Positions 1 to 9,176 of a stretch of DNA of 64,000 nucleotides are shown here, in pieces. The notes under the pieces are model-generated. The model ran no database searches and was not told the DNA's origin. It saw nothing but the letters and a program-made list of their open reading frames with translations. The translations under genes were made by a program, and so were the position numbers. Source of the DNA: Clostridium sp. Marseille-Q2269 (GTDB lineage Bacteria > Bacillota > Clostridia > Clostridiales > Clostridiaceae); contig NZ_CALSFS010000001.1 in assembly GCF_943736985.1 (NCBI RefSeq), positions 310,001 through 374,000 of the forward strand, written 5' to 3'. Numbering within the stretch: position 1 is the stretch's first letter; every line of letters starts with the position of its first letter.

Positions 1-1040
1 GGATATTTTCCATAGGTTCTACCTGCCTCCATAAACATCTCAATATTTTCTATTGGTGTATGCATAGGAATTTGACATCCTGTACTCAAAACATAGCCTT
101 TCTTAGAGTCATGTCCTTTTTTAATACATTGTTTAACTGATTGAAATATAGCTTCTTTATTGCCATTATATACTACATCAACAGGAGGAACATTCCCTGT
201 AATAACTACTCTATCTCCCATTATTTTTTTAGCTTCCTCTAGATCTTCTACATTATCTATACTAAAATTAGAAATTCCTGTATTTACAACATCTTCCCAA
301 ATCTCTTTACTCTTTCCACAGATATGTATAGCTGGAGCTCCTCCTGTCTTCTCTTTTATCTTATCCACATTTTTTTGAAGAGCAGGAAGAGAAAATTCTC
401 TAAATTGTTTTGGACTTATAAGACTGGTAGATGAAACTGGATCTGCAAATCCGATAGATACTCCTAGCTTAGCTACTTCTTCTATATACCTATTGTTAGA
501 TTCTGCTATTATATCCATTAAGATATGGACTTTTTTAGGATACTTTATCATCCATTTTAATAAATTTTCTGTGCCCACAGCAGAAGCTGCAACACTAAAT
601 GGCCCTGACATAGCTGCACTAACATCCACTTCATCTATAAGAGCATCTCTAGTAAGTCTTATTGCATCAATCAAAGTTGGAAGATTACCATCTTTTAAAG
701 GATCAACTATTTTAAGTGATTCTATATCATCTATAGAACTAATAGCAGGTTTTATTAAATAAGAAATACCATAATCAGGATAGCCAACTTTAGATCCCAT
801 AGCCTCTGCCACTCCTCTAAGACTAGTAGATATTCCTACACCATCATGTCTAAGTCTTCTAAATAAAGCTATTTCTAAATCTGCCATAAGTTGTGCTGAA
901 TGATAATAGTCTTTGGCTGTTACACCAATAAAGGGTGCCATAGTAACTCCCATATCAGGTATACATATTACTCTATCAATTTCGTCACCTTTAGAAAAAG
1001 CCTCAATTCTTTCTTTAGGTGTCATTTCTTCTTTAATCAA
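1..1040 (-). CDS. UroD/MtaA-family corrinoid methyltransferase (partial, C-terminus off window)
   Basis: The protein belongs to the uroporphyrinogen decarboxylase fold family. About 346 residues are visible and the gene runs off the left edge. A His-x-Cys (IHICG) followed about 70 residues later by a Cys (STGCQIP) matches the zinc-binding pattern of the methylcobamide:coenzyme methyltransferases MtaA/MtbA/CmuA. True UroD lacks it, so a methyl-transfer role is preferred over haem synthesis. The start is taken as TTG at 1040 because AGAAAGGAC lies 8 nt upstream; an in-frame ATG at 1025 has no comparable site. Family membership is seen in the sequence; the methyl donor is unknown. A link to methylated-amine use is only a guess from the betaine locus 30 kb away. 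Confidence 0.75.
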   Translation of the reverse strand, partial: MIKEEMTPKERIEAFSKGDEIDRVICIPDMGVTMAPFIGVTAKDYYHSAQLMADLEIALFRRLRHDGVGISTSLRGVAEAMGSKVGYPDYGISYLIKPAISSIDDIESLKIVDPLKDGNLPTLIDAIRLTRDALIDEVDVSAAMSGPFSVAASAVGTENLLKWMIKYPKKVHILMDIIAESNNRYIEEVAKLGVSIGFADPVSSTSLISPKQFREFSLPALQKNVDKIKEKTGGAPAIHICGKSKEIWEDVVNTGISNFSIDNVEDLEEAKKIMGDRVVITGNVPPVDVVYNGNKEAIFQSVKQCIKKGHDSKKGYVLSTGCQIPMHTPIENIEMFMEAGRTYGKY

Positions 1041-1214
1041 ATAAACCAGTCCTTTCTAGTAAAATACATTAATCTTGTAATTAATATATAAATTTTTATT
1101 ATTGCTTTCAATTCCGTATTCTAGCATTACACTAATGATTTTTCTATAATTATATAAAATTTGAATAACCAAAAGTTTTTGTATAAAATTTTCATATATT
1201 GCTTTTATTAAATA

Positions 1215-1254
1215 AAAAACTTCTCTCTGAATTATAATTATAATCAGAAAGAAG
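1215..1254 (-). terminator. Rho-independent terminator after the 51-aa gene
   Basis: An 11-bp stem with one mismatch (arms 1220-1230 and 1244-1254) is followed on the minus strand by a run of T. It lies 48 nt past the stop of the small gene at 1302-1457 and separates it from the methyltransferase. Confidence 0.7.
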
Positions 1255-1301
1255 TACTTATCTTTATACAAGGTTATAATACAATATATTTTATTATAAA
1301 A

Positions 1302-1457
1302 TTAATATCCCTTTTTCTTAGCTTCTATACCACTTTCATTCATACCTGGCTCTTCCACAGTAGTATTAAGCTTATTTTTAGCCCATTGATTTTGAGTTTT
1401 ATTTCCATTAGCTAAATAATTTTCTTTTGTCCATTCTCTTTTTTCTTTTGGTTTCAT
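1302..1457 (-). CDS. small hydrophilic protein, 51 aa, unknown function
   Basis: This short reading frame starts with ATG behind a very good ribosome binding site (GGGAGGGA, 5-6 nt spacing), ends in TAA and is followed by a terminator. All of that argues it is expressed. The product is highly polar and Lys/Asn/Glu-rich, starts MKPKEKREW, has no membrane segment and no cysteine. In size and composition it resembles small acid-soluble or other minor spore proteins of clostridia, but no named SASP signature was recognised, so no function is assigned. It lies 80 nt downstream of the patatin gene on the same strand and could be co-transcribed with it. Confidence 0.65.
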   Translation of the reverse strand: MKPKEKREWTKENYLANGNKTQNQWAKNKLNTTVEEPGMNESGIEAKKKGY

Positions 1458-1537
1458 AATAATCCCTCCCAAGTTTATTTACATTACATATTTAGTATAA
1501 GTAAATTTCAAATAAATATTTATTTGAATTAAAATTT

Positions 1538-2455
1538 TTATATTCTATAGGATCTTATGTATGTTCTAAAATCCCATCGCTTTAAAAACTTATCTGCTTT
1601 TTCATAGCCTTCATTATACAATTTCTTCTTGGTTTCTAAGGATATATTAAATTCTGTAGTTTTTACGCCTAGGGCAGGTATAGATATAGTTCTAATTTTA
1701 TCTTTATCATTTAAATAACTCTCATCATAGGAATATATAGTTGTTTCTATCACATCCATTATATAAGATATGAAATCTCTATTTTCTATAGTTCTGTTAT
1801 ACTCTTCACCATTACCTAATTTAAAACCAAAAGTGGGCCATCTGGGGATATTTTTTACATCAAATATCCATATAGGATAATTGCTAGTTATTCCTCCATC
1901 TACTATATAGGCTTCTTTCCCCAGGTACTTCAATTTTACTGGTTTAAAGAAAAAAGGTATACTTATACTCATTGTTACTGCTTTAGATATTTCTAATTCC
2001 ATAGGATTTAGACCATATTTCTTTAAATCATCTGGCAATATAACTAATCTTTTATTAGTAACATCCGATACTATTATCTTTAAAGGAGATCTTCCATTTA
2101 AACTTATATGCTTAAACTTAGTTTTCCCTTTATCTTTAAATACTTGTTGAAGATACTTTTCTATATATGTTGTACTAAAAATTCCTTTTTCAAATAAGAG
2201 ACCTAAAGTTTTTTGACCAAAAGGGAATTTTTTAATAGCAGTAGTATTGCCTACATTTTCATAATCTAATTCATACATTATGTTTCTTATCTCTTTTCCT
2301 GTGTATCCAACAGCTAATAAAGATGCGATTATAGCACCTGCAGATGTCCCCGCTACCCTTTGCCAATTAACACCCTCTTCTTCTAACCTACAAATAGCTC
2401 CTGTAAAAGCTGTAGCCTTAACTCCACCACCTTGAAAAACAGCATCTGCTTTCAA
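1538..2455 (-). CDS. patatin-like phospholipase
   Basis: 305-aa bacterial patatin-like serine lipase/acyl hydrolase. The family landmarks are in order: the glycine-rich oxyanion motif QGGGVKA near residue 8, the nucleophile elbow GTSAG with Ser38, and the catalytic Asp of VDGG at Asp186, forming the Ser-Asp dyad. There is no signal peptide, so it probably acts on membrane lipids from the cytoplasm. The start is TTG at 2455, since AAGGTGA lies 6 nt upstream and no better start is nearby. Length is normal for the RssA-type group. The physiological substrate cannot be read from sequence. Confidence 0.88.
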   Translation of the reverse strand: MKADAVFQGGGVKATAFTGAICRLEEEGVNWQRVAGTSAGAIIASLLAVGYTGKEIRNIMYELDYENVGNTTAIKKFPFGQKTLGLLFEKGIFSTTYIEKYLQQVFKDKGKTKFKHISLNGRSPLKIIVSDVTNKRLVILPDDLKKYGLNPMELEISKAVTMSISIPFFFKPVKLKYLGKEAYIVDGGITSNYPIWIFDVKNIPRWPTFGFKLGNGEEYNRTIENRDFISYIMDVIETTIYSYDESYLNDKDKIRTISIPALGVKTTEFNISLETKKKLYNEGYEKADKFLKRWDFRTYIRSYRI

Positions 2456-2541
2456 ATAAAATCACCTTAATATTTATTGCTTCATGTTATACTATGTTTA
2501 TTAAATACTTATTATACTTTTAGATTAAATTCAAATAAAAA

Positions 2542-2600
2542 AATTCAGTTACTATGTGATTTAATATAAATTTAAAATTAAATCATATAGTAACTGAATT
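2542..2600 (-). terminator. terminator hairpin
   Basis: A long near-perfect inverted repeat (about 20 bp arms, AT-rich loop) ends on the minus strand in seven T. It follows the stop of the gene at 2629 and separates that gene from the patatin gene. Confidence 0.8.
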
Positions 2601-2628
2601 ACATATAACATATCAGAAAATTATATTT

Positions 2629-3189
2629 TTAAAAACTGATTTTGAACTTACCACCTTCAATTTTTATATCTTTTACTTTAACTTTAGTAATTCCTTTATC
2701 TATAATAATTTCTTCTCCATTACTTTGTATATTAGGAATGCTTGATTTATTTATTTGATCAAGTAAAATATGCTTAGGTACTGATATTTTACCCATTTTT
2801 ATATTATCTATTTTATAAATTATTTTGTCATCTCTAGTACTTACATTACCATAAGAAGACATAAGTAGATCTAATCCATTATATCTAACTGGTATAGATA
2901 AATTTAATTTATTGTCTTTAGTATCAACTTTAACGGATTTTACTAATATATTTCCTACATTTTTTTCATTTTGGAAATAAACCTTTAACATGTCATTTAC
3001 ATCATCTTCACTTACAGTTAAGGTTCCTTTATTAAGCTCTATATTTTTTAACTTATCTATCACATTTTCATTTTTGATGGAATTATCGCTTAATTTATCT
3101 CCTTGGTATGTAGCCATCTTAAAAAACATAAACCCAGCTATACCTATACATATACAGATAATAAGCAATATTTTTATTATTTTTTTCAT
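2629..3189 (-). CDS. membrane-anchored extracytoplasmic protein, unknown function
   Basis: 186 aa with one N-terminal hydrophobic segment (about residues 5-25) after a Lys-rich start, then a soluble beta-rich region. This looks like a signal anchor with an outward-facing domain. The overall pattern (anchor, a segment repeating LNKGTLTVSEDDVNDML, and a GKISVPKHIL motif) is reminiscent of the YpmS/DUF2140 family of Gram-positive bacteria, but the match is weak and not claimed. Start ATG at 3189 with GGGAAG upstream. It begins 27 nt after the carbonic anhydrase stop on the same strand, suggesting one transcript that ends at the hairpin at 2542-2600. Confidence 0.6.
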   Translation of the reverse strand: MKKIIKILLIICICIGIAGFMFFKMATYQGDKLSDNSIKNENVIDKLKNIELNKGTLTVSEDDVNDMLKVYFQNEKNVGNILVKSVKVDTKDNKLNLSIPVRYNGLDLLMSSYGNVSTRDDKIIYKIDNIKMGKISVPKHILLDQINKSSIPNIQSNGEEIIIDKGITKVKVKDIKIEGGKFKISF

Positions 3190-3216
3190 TTTATATACTT
3201 CCCTTCCCCCATAAAA

Positions 3217-3759
3217 CTAATCCTCTTTAACTAAATATAATAAATTATCATCCACATTATAAAATAATGGTGCTATTAATATTTTAGGATATTTTGTTCT
3301 TAGTCTTTTTGTTTCACCTAATAAAAAACTAATTTCATTTTCTATTTCAAACATAGGAGCAAAACTCATAAAATGCTCCTCTGCTTGTGCCTTATCCCAT
3401 CCAGCATTATTAACTAATCCCTTAATAAATTTTTCTTTTTTACTGATCAAATTTACCATTCCACAATTATTATGACCTATTAATGCTAAAGTCTTAACTC
3501 CTCCAACTGCCACAGTATATGATATCTTAAATTCACTATATCTTAAATTTCCTCCACCAGTTCTAAGTATATAAGCAAAATTATTTGGTATTTTAAGCTG
3601 TTTTCTGTTATCCATGCACATTCCTACTAATAATTCTGCACTATTATATTCATCATGTTTACAATCTAAATTATGATATCTAAAAAGTTTTTCAATAGCT
3701 GTATTTTTATAAATAGGTAATATATCTTCAACATTTTCTACTTTCATTAATCTATCCAT
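3217..3759 (-). CDS. beta-class carbonic anhydrase-like protein
   Basis: 180-aa member of the beta carbonic anhydrase family (interconversion of CO2 and bicarbonate, zinc enzyme). The zinc ligands and catalytic dyad are all present: Cys48 in CMDNR with Asp50/Arg52, then His96 and Cys99 in GHNNCGM. The product is short compared with E. coli Can but typical for the small clostridial forms. The start is uncertain. ATG 3759 has no Shine-Dalgarno sequence, while ATG 3747 has a weak GGAT. A better ribosome site lies upstream in front of a 13-codon mini-reading frame whose TAA overlaps ATG 3747 as TAATG, suggesting translational coupling. It is followed closely by the anchored protein at 2629-3189. 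Confidence 0.8.
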   Translation of the reverse strand: MDRLMKVENVEDILPIYKNTAIEKLFRYHNLDCKHDEYNSAELLVGMCMDNRKQLKIPNNFAYILRTGGGNLRYSEFKISYTVAVGGVKTLALIGHNNCGMVNLISKKEKFIKGLVNNAGWDKAQAEEHFMSFAPMFEIENEISFLLGETKRLRTKYPKILIAPLFYNVDDNLLYLVKED

Positions 3760-3788
3760 ATTTTATTTATGGGACAATATAATCCCAT
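3747..3788 (-). other. possible 13-codon leader peptide before the carbonic anhydrase gene
   Basis: ATG at 3788 is preceded by GGTGGTGAAGTTTT, a better ribosome site than any in front of the downstream gene. The frame encodes MGLYCPINKIWID and stops at 3747-3749, sharing bases with an in-frame ATG of the carbonic anhydrase gene. Seen directly; that it is translated is inference. Confidence 0.35.
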
Positions 3789-3799
3789 AAAACTTCACC

Positions 3800-4101
3800 A
3801 CCTTTATCTATAACAATAATATTTTTATTTCATGACTATCTATGTTAATATCTTTAAAATCATTAAGCATAGTACTTTGATCCTAGTAAGTAATTGCATT
3901 ATAAGATAGTTAATTTTCTAAGTCATCTTTGTTAAATGGAAATTTTAAGAAATTATTTTAAAAAACTTATACTATAGACTAAGAATTTTTTGATGTCATT
4001 ACTAAAAAATTATAAGTTCGATCTTAAGTAGCACCTTATATTTAGCTATTGAAATTAAGTAATTTTATATAATAAATCATTATTCAAATGTTTTATAAAG
4101 A
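3800..4101. other. intergenic, no gene seen
   Basis: About 300 bases of AT-rich DNA between two minus-strand genes. Presumably it holds the promoter of the carbonic anhydrase operon. No reading frame with a ribosome site, strong hairpin or recognisable RNA was found. Confidence 0.5.
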
Positions 4102-5244
4102 TTATTTTTCATAATACTTTTTAGTAGGTTCTAATCCTATATATTGATAATAATAACATTTCAATCTTCCATTATATAATTTCCTATTCCTATTAGATTT
4201 CTCACCAAATATCTTTTCAAAACCTTCATAAGAAGTTAATACAAAGCAAGACCAGTCTTCCAATTCTGAGTATACTTCCCCTAGATTTTTATAAAGCTTT
4301 TCTACTTCTTTTAGAGTATTTAATCTTTCACCATAAGGTGGATTAGTTATCATAACTCCATATTTCTTTTTTGATTTAAATTCTTCCATAGGCATCTTTT
4401 GAAAAGCTATATAATCAGAAACTCCTGCTTTTTGTGCGTTATCTCTAGCGGTTTTTAATATTCTCCCATTTATATCTGAAGCTAATATTCTAAAGTCATT
4501 ATTGTTTATACAGTTTTTAGCATGTCGTCTTACTTCTTCCCACATATTTACAGGTATTATATCCCAATCTTCTGCTGCAAATCTCCTATTTAAACCTGGT
4601 GCTATATTTTTACCTATTAAGGCCGCTTCTATAGCAATGGTACCAGAACCACACATAGGATCTGAAAGTATTCTTGAAGGTTCCCACTTACTTAAAAGTA
4701 CCAAAGCTGCTGCTAGCGTTTCCTTAAGAGGTGCTTCTCCTGCATTTTCTCTATATCCTCTTTTATGAAGTCCTGCCCCTGAAGTATCCAAGGTTAATGT
4801 TACTATATCTTTTAAAATAGCTACCTCTATTTTATATTCTGGTCCATCTTCACTAAACCAATCCTTAACATATTCTCTTTTCATGGCTTCTATTACAGCT
4901 TTTTTTACTATAGACTGACAATCTGGAACACTATGTAGTGTAGATTTAATAGATTTTCCTGTTACATGCATAAAGCCATCTTCTGAAATATATTCTCCCC
5001 AAGGTATTCTCTTAGTCCCTTGGAAAAGTTCCTCAAAACTTTCTGCCTTAAATTCTGCCATTTTTATTAAAACTCTATCTGCAGTCCTAAGCCACATATT
5101 GCATGTAACTATATCTCTTTCATCACCTATAAAAGCAACTTTACCATTTTCTATTTTTAAATCATCATATCCTAATTCTTTTAATTCATCCGCTACTACT
5201 TTTTCTAGTCCGAAGGTTGCTGTAGCAATTAGTGTATATTCCAT
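4102..5244 (-). CDS. THUMP-domain rRNA (guanine-N2) methyltransferase, RlmL/YpsC type
   Basis: 380 aa. An N-terminal RNA-binding ferredoxin-like/THUMP region (about 1-160) precedes a class I methyltransferase domain. The S-adenosylmethionine site is seen in DPMCGSGTIAIEAA and the catalytic motif IV as NPPYGERL, typical of N2-guanine methylases of the RlmL/RlmK N-terminal half and of B. subtilis YpsC. The C-terminal RlmK half of the E. coli fusion is absent, as usual in Firmicutes. Start ATG with AGGAGATG upstream. It is a stand-alone gene, 48 nt ahead of the exonuclease III gene on the same strand. Confidence 0.88.
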   Translation of the reverse strand: MEYTLIATATFGLEKVVADELKELGYDDLKIENGKVAFIGDERDIVTCNMWLRTADRVLIKMAEFKAESFEELFQGTKRIPWGEYISEDGFMHVTGKSIKSTLHSVPDCQSIVKKAVIEAMKREYVKDWFSEDGPEYKIEVAILKDIVTLTLDTSGAGLHKRGYRENAGEAPLKETLAAALVLLSKWEPSRILSDPMCGSGTIAIEAALIGKNIAPGLNRRFAAEDWDIIPVNMWEEVRRHAKNCINNNDFRILASDINGRILKTARDNAQKAGVSDYIAFQKMPMEEFKSKKKYGVMITNPPYGERLNTLKEVEKLYKNLGEVYSELEDWSCFVLTSYEGFEKIFGEKSNRNRKLYNGRLKCYYYQYIGLEPTKKYYEK

Positions 5245-5292
5245 TTTTTCATCTCCTACTTTAACATAATTTATATTTAATATATTAAATAT

Positions 5293-6054
5293 TTATTTTA
5301 TCTCTAACATTACAGGACAATGATCTGAACCATAAACTTCATTTAATATTTCTGTATTTTCTACTTTATCCAATAAATTATTTGAAACAAAATGGTAATC
5401 AATTCTCCATCCTGCATTTCTCTCTCTTGCTTTAAATCTGTAACTCCACCAAGAATATTTAATCTTGTCTGGATTTATGTTTCTAAAGGTATCTGTATAT
5501 CCTCTTTCTATTATTTTATCTATCCATTCTCTCTCTATTTTTAAAAATCCTGAAGTTTTTTCATTGGCTTTAGGATTTTTAAGATCTATTTCATTATGAG
5601 CAGTATTATAATCTCCACATATAACCAATTTTTTATCTTCTTTAACCAATTGATCACAATAATCAAATAAAGCTTCATAAAAATCTAATTTATATTGAAG
5701 TCTTTCTTCATCCCTTTGGCCATTAGGGAAGTATATATTTAGAAGAGTAAATTTTTTAAATTCTGTTATAAGTATTCTGCCTTCTGAATCAAATTTTTCC
5801 ACTCCTATACCGCGTTTTATAGAAATAGGTTCTTCCCTTGTATATGTAGCTACTCCACTATACCCTTTTTTTTCTGCAAAACTAAAATAAGAGTGATATC
5901 CTTCTATGTTTTTTATATTATCTTCTAATTGATTCTCCTGCAATTTTGTTTCTTGAATACATAATATATCAGGATCTTCTTCTTCTATCCACTGAAAGAA
6001 GTTCTTTTTTGCTACTGCTCTTAACCCATTAACATTCCAAGAATAAATTCTCAT
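5293..6054 (-). CDS. xth: exodeoxyribonuclease III / AP endonuclease
   Basis: 253-aa exonuclease III family protein that cuts DNA 5' of abasic sites and trims 3' ends in base-excision repair. The signature blocks are the N-terminal SWNVNGLRA, the metal-binding Glu in CIQETKLQ, the GDYNTAH block with the active-site Asp and Asn, and the C-terminal GSDHCPV containing the catalytic His. The ATG at 6054 is chosen because AAAGGTGG is 5 nt upstream; a longer frame opening at a TTG further upstream would run through that ribosome site. Full-length for the family. Often named exoA in Firmicutes. Confidence 0.93.
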   Translation of the reverse strand: MRIYSWNVNGLRAVAKKNFFQWIEEEDPDILCIQETKLQENQLEDNIKNIEGYHSYFSFAEKKGYSGVATYTREEPISIKRGIGVEKFDSEGRILITEFKKFTLLNIYFPNGQRDEERLQYKLDFYEALFDYCDQLVKEDKKLVICGDYNTAHNEIDLKNPKANEKTSGFLKIEREWIDKIIERGYTDTFRNINPDKIKYSWWSYRFKARERNAGWRIDYHFVSNNLLDKVENTEILNEVYGSDHCPVMLEIK

Positions 6055-6072
6055 AATACCACCTTTTCTCAA

Positions 6073-6395
6073 CTTGTTTTAACCAATATGATTTAATAAC
6101 TATTATTAAATTATACCAAATTTTTTTAAAAAACACACGTTAAACAATGAAATTGTAATTTTTTTAAAAGCTTTACTGAAGTATAACATAAAAAATTTAT
6201 TAAAATAACGTATATAATCCAATATTTCACTAAATCAAGATTAATAAATAGCTCATAAATCTATCTAAAATTAAATATTGAATTTTAATAAGTAGAATAA
6301 GGCAAGATGTTATTAATAACTAAAATCATCTTGCCTTATTATAGATTAATTTTATAGTTTGTAAAACTTATTATTATTATAAAAATATTAAAACC
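6073..6395. other. intergenic with one hairpin
   Basis: AT-rich spacer. The only structure is the hairpin at 6296-6340 listed separately. No small gene with a ribosome site was seen. The promoter of the exonuclease gene is expected here but was not identified. Confidence 0.5.
6296..6340 (-). terminator. probable terminator (14-bp stem, poor T-run)
   Basis: A perfect 14-bp inverted repeat AATAAGGCAAGATG with a 17-nt loop lies 56 nt past the stop of the membrane-protein gene at 6396. No clear T-tract follows on either strand, so termination is probable rather than certain. Confidence 0.5.
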
Positions 6396-6704
6396 TTATA
6401 TGTGTATTTTATATACATTAGTCTCATCTTTATGTGTAAAATTAATAAAATTCAGCATAATTCCTGATATAATTCCAGTTAATATATAAATAATAATATC
6501 TGAAAATACTCCAACCACACATATTATAAATGATAATATAAGCATACAAGCTATATAAAATACAGGTTTCCAATATGAGTTAAATATACTAAGACTAGAA
6601 TCTAATTTTTTTATGAAATTGTATTTTTTAGCTATCTTATTAAATATAATATAGCTAAATAAACAAGATATCAACATTGGCAAAAAATCTACAAACCTAA
6701 TCAT
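6396..6704 (-). CDS. small integral membrane protein, unknown function
   Basis: 102 aa with three predicted hydrophobic segments (about residues 5-22, 46-68 and 70-90) separated by short basic loops. No soluble domain and no recognisable family. The ribosome site AAGGAGATG lies 5 nt before the ATG at 6704, and a hairpin follows the stop, so the gene is probably real. It is isolated from both neighbours by more than 200 nt and appears monocistronic. Confidence 0.6.
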   Translation of the reverse strand: MIRFVDFLPMLISCLFSYIIFNKIAKKYNFIKKLDSSLSIFNSYWKPVFYIACMLILSFIICVVGVFSDIIIYILTGIISGIMLNFINFTHKDETNVYKIHI

Positions 6705-6887
6705 ATTTTCATCTCCTTATTATTCAATTTTTAAATATAGCAAATCTGTTTCGCTTATACTTATCCTGTATATTACATTTTATTGAAATATATTACAATT
6801 ATAACAATATCTCTTACAGAATTCAACTTAATTTAAAACTTACATTGCGTATTCAACACAAATATAATTACTAAATATTCAAAAAAT

Positions 6888-6921
6888 AAAAATACTAATG
6901 CAAAATTACATTAGTATTTTT
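6888..6921 (-). terminator. terminator of the pyrR-uraA operon
   Basis: A perfect 13-bp stem AAAAATACTAATG with an 8-nt loop carries T-rich DNA on both sides. It lies about 30 nt beyond the uraA stop, so it ends that operon. Confidence 0.8.
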
Positions 6922-6950
6922 CATTATACATATAATATATTTAATGTTTT

Positions 6951-8291
6951 CTAAACTACATTTTTTTCTATAGGTTTAACAGATTCTTCATTTAAATTCT
7001 CTTCATTATCGGCTTCTTCTGTCCTACTTTCTTTTGGAAGTATTAAATTTAATATTATTCCAACTAGTGTTGCTAGTGCAACTCCTGCTACTTCTACATC
7101 AGAGCCTGCCAATTTAAATTTTACTGCAGCTCCTCCTATTCCTAATACTATTATTACAGAAGATATTATCAAGTTTCTCTTTTTACTGAAATCTATTTTA
7201 TCTTCTACAAATACTCTAAATCCTGAAGAAGCTATTATTCCAAATAATAATATGCTAACCCCACCCATAACTGGCATTGGTATTGTAGCTATTAATGTAG
7301 CTACAGGGCCTATAAATGAAAGTATAATGGCTATTATAGCAGCCCCTACTATTACCCACACACTGTATACTTTTGTTATAGCCATAACGCCTATATTTTC
7401 TCCATAGGTTGTATTTGGAGGGCCACCTATAAATCCTGCTAATAAAGTAGCTATACCATCTCCTAGTATAGATCTATGAAGTCCAGGATCCTTTGTAAAA
7501 TCTTTCCCCACTACGTTATTAGTTACATAAACATGTCCTATATGTTCTGCTAGTGTTACAAAAGCTACTGGTGCCATTAATACCATAGCATTTATATTGA
7601 ATTGTGGTTTCATAAATGGTGGAAGTTGAAATAAAGGTGCACTTGCTATTTTAGCTAAAGTTTCTTGAGATATAACCCCTAAAGCTAATGCTGAAATATA
7701 GCCGCATATCATGGCTATAAGAATTGGTATTACTCCTAAAAATCCTTTAAAATACATTGTCCCTAGTATTCCTATTCCCAAAGTTATCATTGAAACTGTA
7801 ATCCATGCCCACCTTGGTACATTTTGCATTGACTCTACTGTAAAGCTGGAGTTAAGGCCTGCCCAGTTTACTGCTACTGCTGCCAACCCTAATCCTATTA
7901 CTATTACAACAGAACCAACAACTATAGGAGGCAACACTTTATTTAACCAATCTGTACCTGTAAAACTTATTATGCCCGCTACTAATATATAAATTAATCC
8001 TGCAGCTATTATTCCAGATAGCATAGCATTAGGTCCATAAGCCGCTGATGCCACTGTCATAGGTCCTATAAATGCAAAAGATGATCCTATATATGCTGGT
8101 AATTTTGCTTTGGTACAAAGAACATAAAGAAGAGTTCCTATACCACTTCCAAACAATGCAATGGAAGGACTCATGCCTGTAAGCATAGGTACTAATATAG
8201 TGGCTCCAACCATTGCAAACAAATGTTGAAAACTTAAAGGTATAGTTTTTAAGATAGGTAATTTTTCATTTACGTCTATATATTTTTTCAT
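6951..8291 (-). CDS. uraA: uracil permease
   Basis: 446-aa nucleobase:cation symporter-2 (NAT/NCS2) family transporter that imports uracil across the cytoplasmic membrane. About 12-14 hydrophobic segments are visible. The family blocks PLSFQHLFAMVGATILVP at the N-terminus and the substrate-region segments VALAEHIGH-like (TLAEHIGHVYVTNN) and GGPPNTTYGENIGVMA are present; the latter is typical of uracil permeases. The C-terminus is a charged tail. Start ATG with GGGGG 7 nt upstream. It lies 43 nt after pyrR on the same strand and shares its attenuator, so it should be repressed by uridine nucleotides. Confidence 0.93.
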   Translation of the reverse strand: MKKYIDVNEKLPILKTIPLSFQHLFAMVGATILVPMLTGMSPSIALFGSGIGTLLYVLCTKAKLPAYIGSSFAFIGPMTVASAAYGPNAMLSGIIAAGLIYILVAGIISFTGTDWLNKVLPPIVVGSVVIVIGLGLAAVAVNWAGLNSSFTVESMQNVPRWAWITVSMITLGIGILGTMYFKGFLGVIPILIAMICGYISALALGVISQETLAKIASAPLFQLPPFMKPQFNINAMVLMAPVAFVTLAEHIGHVYVTNNVVGKDFTKDPGLHRSILGDGIATLLAGFIGGPPNTTYGENIGVMAITKVYSVWVIVGAAIIAIILSFIGPVATLIATIPMPVMGGVSILLFGIIASSGFRVFVEDKIDFSKKRNLIISSVIIVLGIGGAAVKFKLAGSDVEVAGVALATLVGIILNLILPKESRTEEADNEENLNEESVKPIEKNVV

Positions 8292-8334
8292 ATTGTTTCC
8301 CCCTTTTAGTCTCTCTGGACTATTTTAAAAGACG

Positions 8335-8907
<573 letters not shown>

Positions 8908-8990
8908 TTAAGTTAGTTTTTTATCCCTCTCAATATTAATTAAATTAATTAATAAGCTTTAAATTTATTATACAAAATGTCATACTTGAA

Positions 8991-9023
8991 TAAAAAAATG
9001 CCCTTACTCTGCAAGTAAAGGCA
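8991..9023 (-). terminator. attenuator terminator in the pyrR leader
   Basis: On the minus strand an 11-12 bp stem (ATGCCTTTACT pairing with AGTAAGGGCAT) is followed by seven T. It sits 120 nt before the pyrR start and just after the PyrR-binding element, the expected place for the regulated terminator. Confidence 0.85.
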
Positions 9024-9050
9024 TAATAATTCTATATAAATTTATTCATA

Positions 9051-9084
9051 GCCTTATGACCTCACAGGATCATTTTAAAGGTAA
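9051..9084 (-). promoter_or_regulatory. PyrR-binding anti-antiterminator element
   Basis: The minus-strand leader contains ATCCTGTGAGGTCA flanked by complementary CCTT...AAGG arms. This matches the conserved PyrR-binding hairpin core (UCC-N-G-N-GAGGU) of Gram-positive pyr leaders. Binding should stop antiterminator formation and allow the terminator at 8991-9023 to form. Confidence 0.85.
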
Positions 9085-9176
9085 AACATTTTCTATCATT
9101 ATACAACATCTATCATAAATTTTCAATAGATTTAATTTTTATTTTGTTTTCACTAATAAACATATTTTTATAATTT

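Noticed and set aside
160-762. Plus-strand frames opposite the methyltransferase gene
   Set aside because: They are antisense shadows of a conserved minus-strand coding region and show no family features.
1056-1271. A 71-aa frame over the spacer between the methyltransferase and the 51-aa gene
   Set aside because: Composition is that of translated AT-rich spacer (Ile/Tyr/Asn/Lys), it runs through the terminator hairpin and lacks a ribosome site.
2629-3189. Firm assignment to the YpmS family
   Set aside because: Only the anchor topology and one short motif resemble it; too weak for a name.
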